A stretch of 64,000 bases of DNA from Vitis vinifera (taxonomy: Eukaryota; Streptophyta; Magnoliopsida; Vitales; Vitaceae): contig NC_081815.1 of the NCBI RefSeq assembly GCF_030704535.1, forward strand, positions 1,689,001 through 1,753,000. The letters run 5' to 3'. A model generated the notes under the pieces. That model searched no databases. It was not told the origin of the DNA and worked only from the letters and a program-made list of their open reading frames with translations. Position numbers and translations under genes: made by a program. How positions within the stretch are numbered: the first letter of the stretch is position 1; every line of letters starts with the position of its first letter. Below, one piece after another: positions 49,701 to 59,602 of this stretch.

Positions 49701-51980
49701 TAATCTATTTCTTTCCTTCCATACCGTCCAAAAAATACACAACGGGATGGAATTCCAAATCTTTTTCCTCTTTTTCCCCACAAAGGGGCCCCTCCAACTA
49801 AGTAACACCTCTTTGACTATCTCTGAGAACACCCAATGAGCCCCAAACAAGGTAAGGACGATCTCCCAGAGGACCCTGACCATTATACAGTGTAAAAGAA
49901 TATGATTTACATTTTTCTCTTCACAACCACACAAAAAACAACGATTAGGAAGGTGTCAGCCCCGTCTTTAGAGCCTATCCAAAGTTAGGATCTTCTCCCT
50001 TGTGGCCTCCAAAGCAAAAAAAGCAACTTTGGTTGGAACCTTATCCACCCAAATATAAATCCAATATATCATAGTTCTAACTTGCTCACACCAAAGAAGA
50101 TGATAAAGTAATATACAAAAGAGGCACATGGGAGAGTACCTATCAACTAATTAATCAATTGTCAAATATGTCTCACTTGTGTTCAAGGTTTGACCTTTTG
50201 ACCATCCCCAACCAAGTCACTATTTTGTGGACCTTGCAAAGCATTGGTGCTACACACTTTTATTTTATTTTTTATTTTTTACTTTATTTGAATTTATTTA
50301 TTTGGGAAATTGATATTGACTTTTTCCTTGATTTCGAGTTCACTACTTGTTTTATTTTTTTAAAAGGGAAAATAAATAAGAAATTAAATCCTAAGTGGTT
50401 GGGATCCTAGAAGATCTTAAATAACTCTCAAAAAGGTATAGATTTGCAAACTAAAGATAGATCCGGGGGTTAGGTTATCCAGTGGAGACAACTTTAGCGA
50501 TCAATCAATTAATTAATGGATACAATATGAAAAGTAGATAATAAGAGAAACATAAAATATACACATTGGCATCAAGCATGGTGGATTATGATAAAAGGAG
50601 GAGAAAAGTAATGTAAATCACAAGTGTTGAACCAATTGGATGGAAACCAAATTTAAAACATGGGATTTATCTTATTATTTTACTCCAAAAGATTCCTTTA
50701 AATATTTTCAAGTCCTCTGCTTAGTGCCCCCCCAACCCAACAACAAAAAATGGGGTTTCAATTGCTTTAAGCACCTACCTTTGGATGAGTGCTACTTCCC
50801 CCATTGCCTTCATATTTACTGTTCTTTTATTTCTGGTTCTTGCCCTTTCTTCAAGGCTAACTACATTCTTGAATCTATGCTTCTGAATATTCTGCCCAGT
50901 CCAAACTATGAACTAACTCAAATGTGTTGTGCTTTTTTTGAATAAATATGTCTGACTTGCACTTCAACTTTTACTTTGTTGCATTTAGATTTAGGTTGTA
51001 GGCATTCTATAACCTTTGGTTCCTGGTTCTGCTTCTCAGAAATTTATTCATGCCATTTCTCCCATTCCAGCATCTACGATGTCTTCGGCTGAGATTTCCA
51101 TGAAGCCACCAAATACTACCTTATTTCCTTATAAAATTATTGAAGAGACAGCTCCCACTAATCAAGCAACAAAGAGACCAAGTGACAGTATTTCTGACAC
51201 ACAATATTGGCGTTATGATGTCTCCCAAAAACGGCAAAAACATGGAGCTGGAGATGGTGATAAGCTGTGTTTTAAATTTGTATCTTCTGGGTCTTGTCCA
51301 CGTGGGAACAAATGCAACTTTCTGCACGACACAGAAGCAAGGGAACAATACATGAGGGGGGTTTGTTTTGATTTTATTAACAAGGGCAAATGTGAAAGGG
51401 GTCCAGATTGCAACTTTAAGCACAGCTTACAGGATGAAGATGAGGGTTTTGCTAGCAGGAGGTCTGGATCTGAAAATGCCAAGTCTAGCAGGTTGGTTTT
51501 TCATTGATCTAATCAATCTTTCTAATTTGCTGAGAGACAAGTCAATGCAAATTGATGATTATTTTGATTCTTAGATAATTGATGGTTTTCCAAATTTTAA
51601 TCGGCTTATTTTCTTATTTTCTTAGTTATGGTTTTTTCATTGTATTTAATTCCATTGCTTGGAAGTAATGATTCTTCTTGCAAATAAGTTTCAGGTCAAA
51701 ACGCTGTTGGTTCTGTTTGTCGAGCCCTGATGTGGAATCACATTTAATCATCAGCATAGGAGAAAGTTACTACTGTGCACTAGCTAAAGGCCCACTTGTT
51801 GAGGACCAAGTACTGGTAATACCTGTTGAGCATTCAGCTAATACCCTTTCTTTGCCCCCGGAGTGCGAGATAGAGCTAGATAGATTTCAGAAGAGTTTGA
51901 AGATGTATTTCAGGACACAAGGGAAGGAGGTTGTTTTCTTTGAGTGGATCTTCAAACGTGGCACTCATGCTAATATTCAG
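43771..51980 (+). CDS. CWF19L1/CwfJ-like CCCH zinc-finger protein, 5' seven exons
   Basis: Exons 43771-43845, 43933-44206, 45022-45151, 45244-45363, 46305-46422, 51040-51491 and 51695-51980 join in frame to 485 residues without a stop. The N-terminal part (1-about 215) is the CWF19L1 metallophosphatase-like region (RILLCGDVLGRL, DAVLCVGQFF, TYFIGDYGIGA, DLFLTNEWPSGV). Two CCCH fingers follow, C-x8-C-x5-C-x3-H at about 316-335 and 348-367. A CwfJ/HIT-like domain begins at about 394 (CWFCLSSPDVESHLI...VLVIPVEH). The rest of the CwfJ region should lie to the right of the window. Family knowledge: these proteins associate with spliceosomes and, in yeast Drn1, with lariat debranching. Intron 3 is AT-AC (U12 type); the other five internal introns are GT-AG and intron 7 opens with a GT donor. 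Introns 5 and 7 are swollen by retroelements. Confidence 0.92.
45152..45243 (+). other. U12-type AT-AC intron (intron 3 of CwfJ gene)
   Basis: The 92-bp intron begins ATATCCTT, the exact U12 donor consensus, and ends CAC. TTTTCTTAATTG, close to the U12 branch consensus TTCCTTAAC, lies about 11 nt before the end. Only this placement keeps the frame: TTA AC joined to T AAT GAA TGG gives LTNEWP, the conserved family sequence. No GT-AG alternative fits both sides. Confidence 0.93.
45381..45627. repeat. Tandem duplication, 123-bp period, in CwfJ intron 4
   Basis: 45381-45503 and 45504-45627 are head-to-tail copies starting ATTGTGCATGCATTTTG and ending near ATTCAGCATG, with about a dozen differences. 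Confidence 0.85.
46790..47815 (+). pseudogene. Degenerate gypsy-type retrotransposon gag relic
   Basis: The frame 47424-47813 encodes a retrotransposon gag segment (FLTWYTFNSDIYVTRRELE, ETIAAFISRWR, FQDFISLVQAKFDVEEGI). Upstream DNA back to about 46790 shows gag-like pieces broken by stops. No zinc knuckle, pol domain or LTR was found around it, so only a fragment remains. It lies in intron 5 of the CwfJ gene, same sense. Confidence 0.6.
48061..49153. other. Intron 5 sequence of CwfJ gene, nothing recognised
   Basis: Overlapping small frames on both strands (48304-48787, 48800-49015) are less AT-rich than the rest but show no domain. This may be further decayed retroelement DNA. Confidence 0.4.
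49166..49357 (+). mobile_element. Short poly(A) retroposon (SINE or LINE 3' end)
   Basis: A roughly 190-bp insertion ends in TTATTAATACACTCTTTTAC and a poly(A) tract, typical of plant L1 3' ends. It is flanked by a direct repeat: AAAAAGCAAGTA at 49154-49165 and again at the end of the A-run (AAGCAAGTA at 49361-49369). It has no coding capacity. Sense is the same as the host gene. Confidence 0.65.
49426..50054 (-). mobile_element. 5'-truncated L1-type LINE fragment
   Basis: On the minus strand it encodes the zf-RVT C-terminus (CGCEEKNVNHILLHC, then KKIWNSIPLCIFWTVW) and 3' UTR, ending TTATCAAAAAAA. It is closely similar to 24083-25776. A possible short target duplication is ATAAAT at 49420-49425 and 50055-50060. 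It is antisense to the CwfJ gene, in intron 5. Confidence 0.82.
50061..51039. other. 3' part of CwfJ intron 5
   Basis: Ends in a TTCTCAG acceptor at 51039. No repeat or gene is recognised. The frame at 50640-50945 has no motif. Confidence 0.5.
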
Positions 51981-52197
51981 GTAAAAGAAATTTGCTTTTA
52001 GTGTCTTCTACATATGCTTAATGAAATGATGGCAACCTTTTGTCTTGGATTTATTTATTTTTGATAAGTAAAGACACAGAGAAAAAAATATATTAGAAAA
52101 AGGGCACCTTAAGGCTGACCCAAAAGCATACAGGGGGTATACAAGAGGCGCCAGAAGGCATGAACAAAAGAAGAGGAGATACAGAAATCACCAGCCC

Positions 52198-55100
52198 TCA
52201 TCTAGAACCCAACCAATAAAAAAAACTGAATAAAGGAAGAGGACCTTCATTTACAACCGACTTAGTCCAAAACCAAAGATTACATACAAAAGAATTTTTC
52301 AACCTATGAATCGAAAGTTCCTCGTTTTCAAATGCAATCCTATTTCTTTCCTCCAAACCGCCCAAAAAAAGACACAAAGGGGTTGCCTTCCACACCTTTC
52401 TACACTTCTTGCCCATATTAGAACCACGCCAACCAAGAAGGGTATCTCTAACCAAAAGAGGAAGAACCCAAATAACTCCAAAAAGAGCAAACAATAACTC
52501 CCATAAAACTCTTGCCTTAGTGCAATGAATAAGAATATGATCGATAGACTCTTTTTCCACACAACAAAGGAAACATCTATTAGCTAAAATCTACTCCCTC
52601 TTTTTAAGTTGATCCAAAGTTAACACCTTACCCCAAGAGGCTTCCCAAGCAAAAAAACCCACTTTGGTAGGAACACAGGGACTCCAAATAATGCTATTAG
52701 GAAACTAAACAATACTTCTTGAAACTAGAGCACTATAAAGAGAATTAACTGAGAAAATCCCATCCTTAGTCTCTTTCCACAACACTCTATCTTCCAAAAG
52801 AGGATTATGCCTCCTTTCCCGGATTGTTGAAAATAATCTCTCCACCTCCTCCACCTCCCAATCATTGAAGGGCCTAGAGGACCTAGGGCTCCAAACCCCT
52901 TCCTCTCCCGAAGAGTCCCGCAACTCCACTAGCCAAGCCTCTTTATAAGACGCAAATGCATACAAAGAGGGAAAAGAATTACAAAGAGCGAAGTTCCCAC
53001 ACCAATTATCTTTCCAAAATTTCACCTTTCTACCATCCCCCACAGAAAATACAACTTTGTTTTGCAGAAGAGACCCTTCCTTCCTTATTTCCTTCCATAA
53101 GCCTACTCCAAAACCGTCCCTAACTTCTCTAGTATACCAACCCCTTTCTTCCTCCGCAAACTTCCTACTAATGACATTCCTCCAAAGAGTTTCCCTTTCA
53201 TTCACAAAACGCCAGTTCCACTTACATAAAAGGGCCCTATTGAGAGTAGAAAGTCGTCTAACTCCCAAACTACCCTTCCTTTTGTCCAAACATACAGTAT
53301 CCCACTTTACTAGATGAGGCTTCCTCTCCAAAGCACCCCCTCCCCACAAAAAATCCCTTTGAATCTTTTCCAATCTTGAACTAACCACTCTTGGAATCCG
53401 CAATAAGGACATCAAATAGATAGACATACTAGACAGTGTGCTTTGAATAAGGTGATTCTCCCTCCTTTAGAGATAAATTGTCTTTTCCACATGGTAAGCC
53501 TTTTCCGAAATCTCTCTTCCACCCCATCCCAAACAGCCACGGACTTATGATGCGCACCCAAAGGAAGCCCCAAGTAAGAAGTTGGCAGCTTTCCCACTTT
53601 ACAACCAACCTCAAGAGCTAAAACCTCCAGATTCTCTACTCTCCCCACCGACAAAATTTCACTCTTATCCAAATTGATTCTCAAACCTGAGATGACTTCA
53701 AACCACATCAACAACCAGCTTAAGTAAGTCATCTGATCTTGGGAAGCTTCACAAAAGACTAAAGTATCATCAGTGAACAACAAATGAGAGACCAAAACCC
53801 CATCACCACTTCTTCCCTTTATCTTGCAGCTTGAAAGATACCCCCCCTCACTGCTCTAAATATGAGTCTACTAAGAGCCTCCATTCGGATCACAAATAAG
53901 TAGGGAGAAAATGGATCCCCTTCACTCAACCCCCTTGAACTGTTGAAGAATCCCGATGGGGTGCCATTGATCAAAACAGAAAACGTTGTTGTGGAAATAC
54001 ACCAGGAAATCCAACCAGTCCACTTCTCCCCAAAACCCATTCTTTGCATCACAAACAACAAAAAATTATAGTTTAAGTGATCATATGCCTTCTCTATATC
54101 CAACTTGCACAACACCCCACTCTCATTCTGATTCAACAAAGAGTCTATTGCCTCATTGACAATTAAGGCAGCATCAAGAATTTGTCTTCCTTCAACGAAA
54201 GCGTTTTGAGCTGAAGACACCACCTTTCCTACTACCTTCTTAAGTCTATTAGCTAGTACTTTTGCCAACAGTTTATACAAACCTCCCACCAAACTAATCG
54301 GTCTGAAATCTCTAAGGTCCTCCACGCCTGGATTTTTTGGAATTAGAACCTGGAAAGTGGAATTCAAACTCCTTACAAATCTACCATGCTCATGGAACTC
54401 TTTCAAAAAACCCATAACCTCTTATTTCACAAAATCCCAGCAAAACTACCAAAAACTAAGAGAGAATCCATCTGGACTAGGAGCCTTATCCCTGTTTAGA
54501 TCTGAGAGAGCGAAAAAAACCTCTTTCTCTGTAAATATCTCCTCCAATCTAGCTGCTTCCTCAACGTCAATTCTATCAAATTCCAAACCTTCTAAAGATG
54601 GATGTCAATCACCAAGATCTGTCAGAAGGTTCTTGAAAGCACTAACCACACCCCCCTTAATATCCTACTCTTCTGTTAACCAGATTCCATTTATTTTAAT
54701 CTTAGACAAACAATTTCTCCTTCTATGGGAATTGGCCATCCTATGAAAGAAGTCCGTATTTCTGTCACCATCCCTCAACCACACTTCTCTTGATTTTTGT
54801 CTCCAAGAAATCTCCTCCATAAGAGCCCATTTCTTATAATCCCCTTTTGCTTTCTTTCTAGCTTCCAGCTCCTCCAGAGATAAAGAACGCAACTTCTTCT
54901 GATCATCCCAGAAAGCCACTTTGTCCAAGGCCAATCTCTTATTCACCTCTATCTTCCCAAAAACATCCTTGTTCCAAAATTTTAAAATAGCCTTCAGAGC
55001 CTTTAATTTCTCTGCAAATATGAAGCTAAAGGATCCACTAAAACTTAAACCTTGCCACCACCCTTTTAGCAGATCCTTAAAACCCTCCTCCTTCAGCCAC

Positions 55101-55836
55101 ATGTTTTCGAACCGAAAAGGGGTTGGCCCCCTCCCCCATCCAACAGGATGGGAAAGTGATTAGACACTGGCCTAGGAAGAGTACATTGCACCAGCCCATT
55201 GAAATGGCCCTCCTAGTCCTTTGACACCAAAAACCGATCCATCTTGACATGGCTTGGCTATTCAACCCACCACTCCAAGTAAACGGGCCCCCCCTAAAGA
55301 GGAAGATCCCTCAAATCCAGATCATTGATCACCTCCGAGAATCTTCTCATTGAAGGAGACACCCTCCCTCCTCTTTTACACTCATCTGGAAATCTGATCA
55401 TATTGAAGTCTCCTCCAATGCACCAAGGGTCATTTCAAAGCCTGCGAATGGCCCCTAACTCTTCTAAAAAAAATTCCCTATATCTTTTCATAGTAGGACC
55501 ATACACTCCTGAAAAAATCCATACGAAACCATCTTTACAATTTTTGAATCAACAGGAAATGGAGAAAAGACCCACATCCATCCTTACCAACTCCAACACT
55601 TTGTTATCCCAGAAAACTACCACCCTTCCCGCTGCACCCCAAGCATTCAAGGCTCCCCACTCTAAAAATCTCCCCACTCCTAGACTACGCACCACCCCTA
55701 AAGACATCTCTGTCATTTTAGTCTCTTGCAGACATACCAAATCCACTTTTTGGGAACTTATTAAAGCTTTAATTATTTTCCTCTTATTTTTGTCATTTAC
55801 CCCTCGAACATTCCAAGATAAGATCTTAATCTTCAT
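52198..55836 (-). pseudogene. LINE ORF2 (endonuclease, reverse transcriptase), broken
   Basis: Segments in changing frames are recognisable. The endonuclease starts at 55836 (KILSWNVRGVN, LVCLQETKM). A linker with DGDRNTDFFHRMA is at 55102-54665. The RT fingers and palm are at 54415-53819 (FRPISLVGGLYK, KLDIEKAYDH, GDPFSPYLF). The catalytic box TDDTLVFCEA is at about 53770. LGLPLGAHHK follows, and the zf-RVT end is at 52560-52198 (SIDHILIHC). The frame changes at least four times and premature stops interrupt the endonuclease, so no full-length protein can be made. Confidence 0.9.
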
Positions 55837-56194
55837 TTAAAACACAGAGCTCTATCCCCTCCTCTTTTGTCCGTACCATTCTTCTTGCTCACTCCGTCAT
55901 AATTAATTGAACATTCTAACTTTTTTACTTCTCGATCAAACCTAGTCGTCCCTAAAGTTCCCCGCTTCTTACCTTGGTCTCTTATGTTTTTCAATCTTAG
56001 AAGCAATTTTAGGATTTCCCCTTCAACACCTTCTGTCGTAAACCCCAAAGATTTGCTAAAATTTGCCAGACTACTATCATCCCAACTACTGCCAAAACCC
56101 TCCCTTTCTTGCATTGCCTCAACAAACTCGGGCTCAACAACTTCCTCCTTACTCTAATCTCAACCAAAGACTTTTCCCTCTCTGTTTCCATCAC

Positions 56195-58151
56195 CTACGA
56201 ACTTCCATCCGTCAACACATCACACAACGGTGCCTGAAACCCAACTTCTTCAACGATGTCCACCCCTCCCGAGCCAGAAAAATCTCCCACCACCAAAGCC
56301 CGATCAAACCCAGAGGAAGGAGAAGAAGAGAAGATGTCTCGATTCCCCCCAAAGATAGTGGGAAAGGATTCGTACCTGGACGCCTCGACTACCAACGCTT
56401 CATCAGTGATCTCCGCTCTAGCGTTCGCCGTAAGAGCCTCCGATTCCTTCATAGCCCCTTCGAGAAAGCAAGCGAGCCCGTTATCCTCTCTAACCTGAGC
56501 GCGCGAATCCTCCTCTGAAGCCCTAACTTCCATCTCCACCACCGCCGAAGAGGAAAGAGCCCTATCTCCTTTTAAGCCCCCTACTCCAGGCCCAAAGCCC
56601 ATTTCGGACAACCCCACGCAGCCCACTAAAGAAGCCTTCAGGAAGAAGGGCCTCTCTTCACAACCCAACACCCATCCTTTTAACAGGATGGGCCTTGGCT
56701 CGCTATCCATCCCTTGCAGTGGGGCCTCCACATTAGCAGTCTCGTGACAACCGTCCCCTAGCCCACTTCTATTCTAGGCCTCCCAAAGAGCAGTCCCAAT
56801 TTTAAGTTCTTCAGGCCTAGAACCATGGCCACCCACTTTGGCTACACCTCCTGCACCTTGACCCCTATTCTTTAGGCTTTTTTCTCCATCAATCCCCTTA
56901 GGACCATACCCCTTTGCAGAGTAGTCAGAGGAAAAGCTTGTAGCACTTTTTGAAGAACTTCCACAGGGCGGCACAACTTGTACTCCAGTCTGCACCTTGG
57001 ACTGAACCTCCTTCTCCAACACTGCACGCGACACGAGGTCTTCCTCCTGCTTTTTCTTCAACCACTGGAACCCCCTCCCTAAGAATCCTTCCCGTCGGCA
57101 CCTCCTGAGAAAACCAAGGCGGGGATTCCCACCACAGATGGACTGAGAAACATCTCGACCCAACCACAATCTGAACAGAGGTAGGTAAGTCCCTACCAAC
57201 CACCTTCACCAAAATTCTAGCCCATTGCAACTCTGCCATAGAATCCGTGTTTTCGTCCACTGCTATGAAACCACCACAACCATCACCTATCAATTTAAAC
57301 ACCTTGCGGCTCCAAAAATGAAGAAGAAGACCCACCACTCTCACCCAAGCCTCATTAGATTTGGTTCCATTACAAAAGCACCCCACCTCCGGGTACCATT
57401 TTTCCATAAATAAGACATTCTCTTTCACCCTTCTCTTCCCTCTGGCAAGAACACGCTCGACCTCACTTAACAACTCAAACTCAAAAGGCAAGAGTCCTCT
57501 TCCCAACACAATTATGTTCAACCTCCCTTTGAGGAGCCAAGCTTGAACAACCTAATTTTTCAGAAAATCCAACTCGGGGAAAGGGGTCGAAACATTTTCC
57601 CATCTACCCACTAAACAGCGATCTTGCTCTAGTCTTCCATGCATCTCCCTCCTTCCCAACTCCAGCCATACCTTATCTCCTAACCTATCCGTTTTCGATT
57701 TTGCAACATCTGCATAGGTCCTTGGTATTAGCTCATTTTCCTTCATAAGCACCTCAATGGAAAAAGGATCCTTTAAACCTCCAGTGGGAACTACCCCAAC
57801 CTCTCTCAACTTCTTTGCCAAAATATTCCAACCACCAAACAACCCTTTCCCTTCTGGAAAAATTAGGCAAAAACATTTTGCCTCTAGATCACGAACAGAG
57901 CAAAGGAGAAATCTTCCCGCCTCATTTGAACGACGCTCCAAACTATACTTCCTTCTCTCCTCCTCCCAGACGAGGGACCAACTTCTATCAACACTACCTC
58001 TACAGCAAGTCTCAACTCCAGCCAACAAACAACTAAGGCTTGCATCCCCAAATCTGATCCAAGAGGTTAGTCCTCTGCATCTCTCCCAAATGCACCCTCT
58101 CAACTTTCCTCCTACATCATCAATCAATAACTCAAAAGATTTAGACTCCAC
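56195..58151 (-). pseudogene. LINE ORF1 (DUF4283-like), broken
   Basis: The N-terminal half (58151-57552) continues in the same frame after a TAG at 57552-57554 into 57521-56925, which has the DUF4283-like segment (FMEKWYPEVGCF, WVRVVGLLLHFWS). A frameshift follows at about 57100-57200, and a further frame (56731-56195) gives an acidic, Ser-rich tail. In L1 elements ORF1 is the RNA-binding partner protein. No CCHC knuckle was identified with confidence. Confidence 0.75.
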
Positions 58152-58185
58152 AACAAACCATCTTCTTCCACCCCTTGGATTTATT

Positions 58186-58748
58186 GAGTTGCTTACAAGT
58201 TGATATAATTGTTACCACTCCCCAACCCCCTCTCTATTCTGTTTCTTTCTATCTCATTCTTATGAATGCACAAATTTCTTATTGAAGTCCCTTTTTCACT
58301 TCAAGTTTAAACTACTCAAAGATTTTTAGATAATGTTTTGGTTCCATACGTTTTCTACATGGCTATTTGATACCATTCGTTGAACTAAGAGCAACTGAAG
58401 ATGTCATTTTAGTGCACTTATTCCAAGCAAATAAGAAAGGAAAAGGAAAGAGAAGGTGGGTTTTGTCATTGACATGGTTGTCAATATTCTGAAAACCTTA
58501 ATCTTATGTGTTTCTTCTGTTGGTTTTGTGTTCTCAAAATTCACATTGTAAGGTTTGTGATTAGCTCAATCAATTTTGAGGTGAGTTAATATTTAATTTA
58601 CATATATTGCCGATCAAAAAACATTTATTTATGTATATTGTAAATATTTTCTTTTTATTTTTTATTTTCGGGAAAAATATGTTTGAGATGTTTCTTTTTT
58701 TCCAATATGTATATAGACTCTGTTTCCATATTTCCATGCCTAGTGACG
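58186..58748. other. CwfJ intron 7 sequence between two retroelements
   Basis: 563 bp of ordinary AT-rich intron left between the LINE and the copia insertion. I searched all frames for the expected remaining CwfJ-domain exon and found none. Confidence 0.5.
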
Positions 58749-58914
58749 TGTTGAATATAATGTATGTATAGTATACTATCTTTCCTTGTTAATATAGGTC
58801 ACATGTATGGTAGTTAGGACTCCTAGCCTTGTATATATATATCTCTCAATTGTAAGTAGAGATTACAATGAATGTGAATAAGGTTTTTCTCCTTTCTCTC
58901 TCTCTCTCTCAACA
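58749..58914 (+). repeat. 5' LTR of copia element
   Basis: Starts TGTTGAATATAATG and ends (TC)n-AACA, 166 bp. Contains a TATATATATATC stretch that can serve as TATA box about 60-70 bp before the CT-rich end. The primer-binding site follows without a gap. Confidence 0.96.
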
Positions 58915-59602
58915 TGGTATCAGAGCCAAGGAAGAAAACCTAATTCTTTCCTGTTTTCCGTGTCATCAACTCCGGGAAACCTTCCGGTGACCGTGTTTCT
59001 TTCCGGTCACCTTCCCCATCTCCCAATACTTTCCGGTCAGTCGGATCGTCGTTAGAAACCACTCACCGCTGGCAAATTTTCCGGCGAACTTTCCGGCGAA
59101 ATTTCCCGGCGACCTATTTTTCAAACACCGACCATACCAGAAGGAGCGCCTGGAGGAGATCTCCAACTTTTGTGAAGGCACCAGCACCAAAAGAGCAGCC
59201 ACACGCCGGCCACGCGCAATTTTCCGTCCGGCGGTTGAATCTCACGCGCCGGCGCGTGGGGGCTCGTGAGAGCTTTTCCGGCGACGCGCCTCCTCCTCCA
59301 GCTTCGCCTGACGCCGATCAGCCTTCCCACCTCCCTGGTTCTCCCATCCGAGCCCTACACGTACCTCTTTTAGGGATTTTTGTCTCCGTCGGCCCTCCAA
59401 ACAGTCTTTCCGGCGAAGCTCCGACCACTTTTTCTCCACTCCAATCCCTGCACGTGCCTTGGGAAGTGTTCTTCTCCCTTTCTGGTGGTACCACACCGCG
59501 ATCTGAGGCCGTCTCCCTTTTTCGGTGGTGCCACGCTGCAATCTGAAGCCGTATTAGGGCTCTCTTCGATCCAAACATACTTCATTCTCCAGATAAGTGG
59601 AT

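Larger units (their letters stand above)
52056..58173 (-). mobile_element. Near-full-length L1-type LINE (6.1 kb)
   Basis: A non-LTR retrotransposon on the minus strand, bounded by an exact 12-bp target duplication CTTGGATTTATT at 52044-52055 and 58174-58185. From its 5' end it carries ORF1 (DUF4283-like), then ORF2 with an apurinic-type endonuclease, reverse transcriptase and zf-RVT. It ends in a short 3' UTR and an A-rich tail (TTATCAAAAATA). ORF1 opens without an upstream ATG, so a few bases to a few hundred may be missing from the 5' end. Multiple stops and frameshifts make it inactive. It sits antisense in intron 7 of the CwfJ gene, only 75 bp from the intron's donor. Confidence 0.93.

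Noticed and set aside
57757..58203. Plus-strand frame of 148 aa at the LINE 5' end
   Set aside because: Complement of LINE ORF1; it has no motif of its own.
58915..59602. Additional gene in the GC-richer copia leader (several frames of 70-124 aa)
   Set aside because: It lies between the primer-binding site and gag start of an LTR element; frames overlap on both strands and none has a domain.
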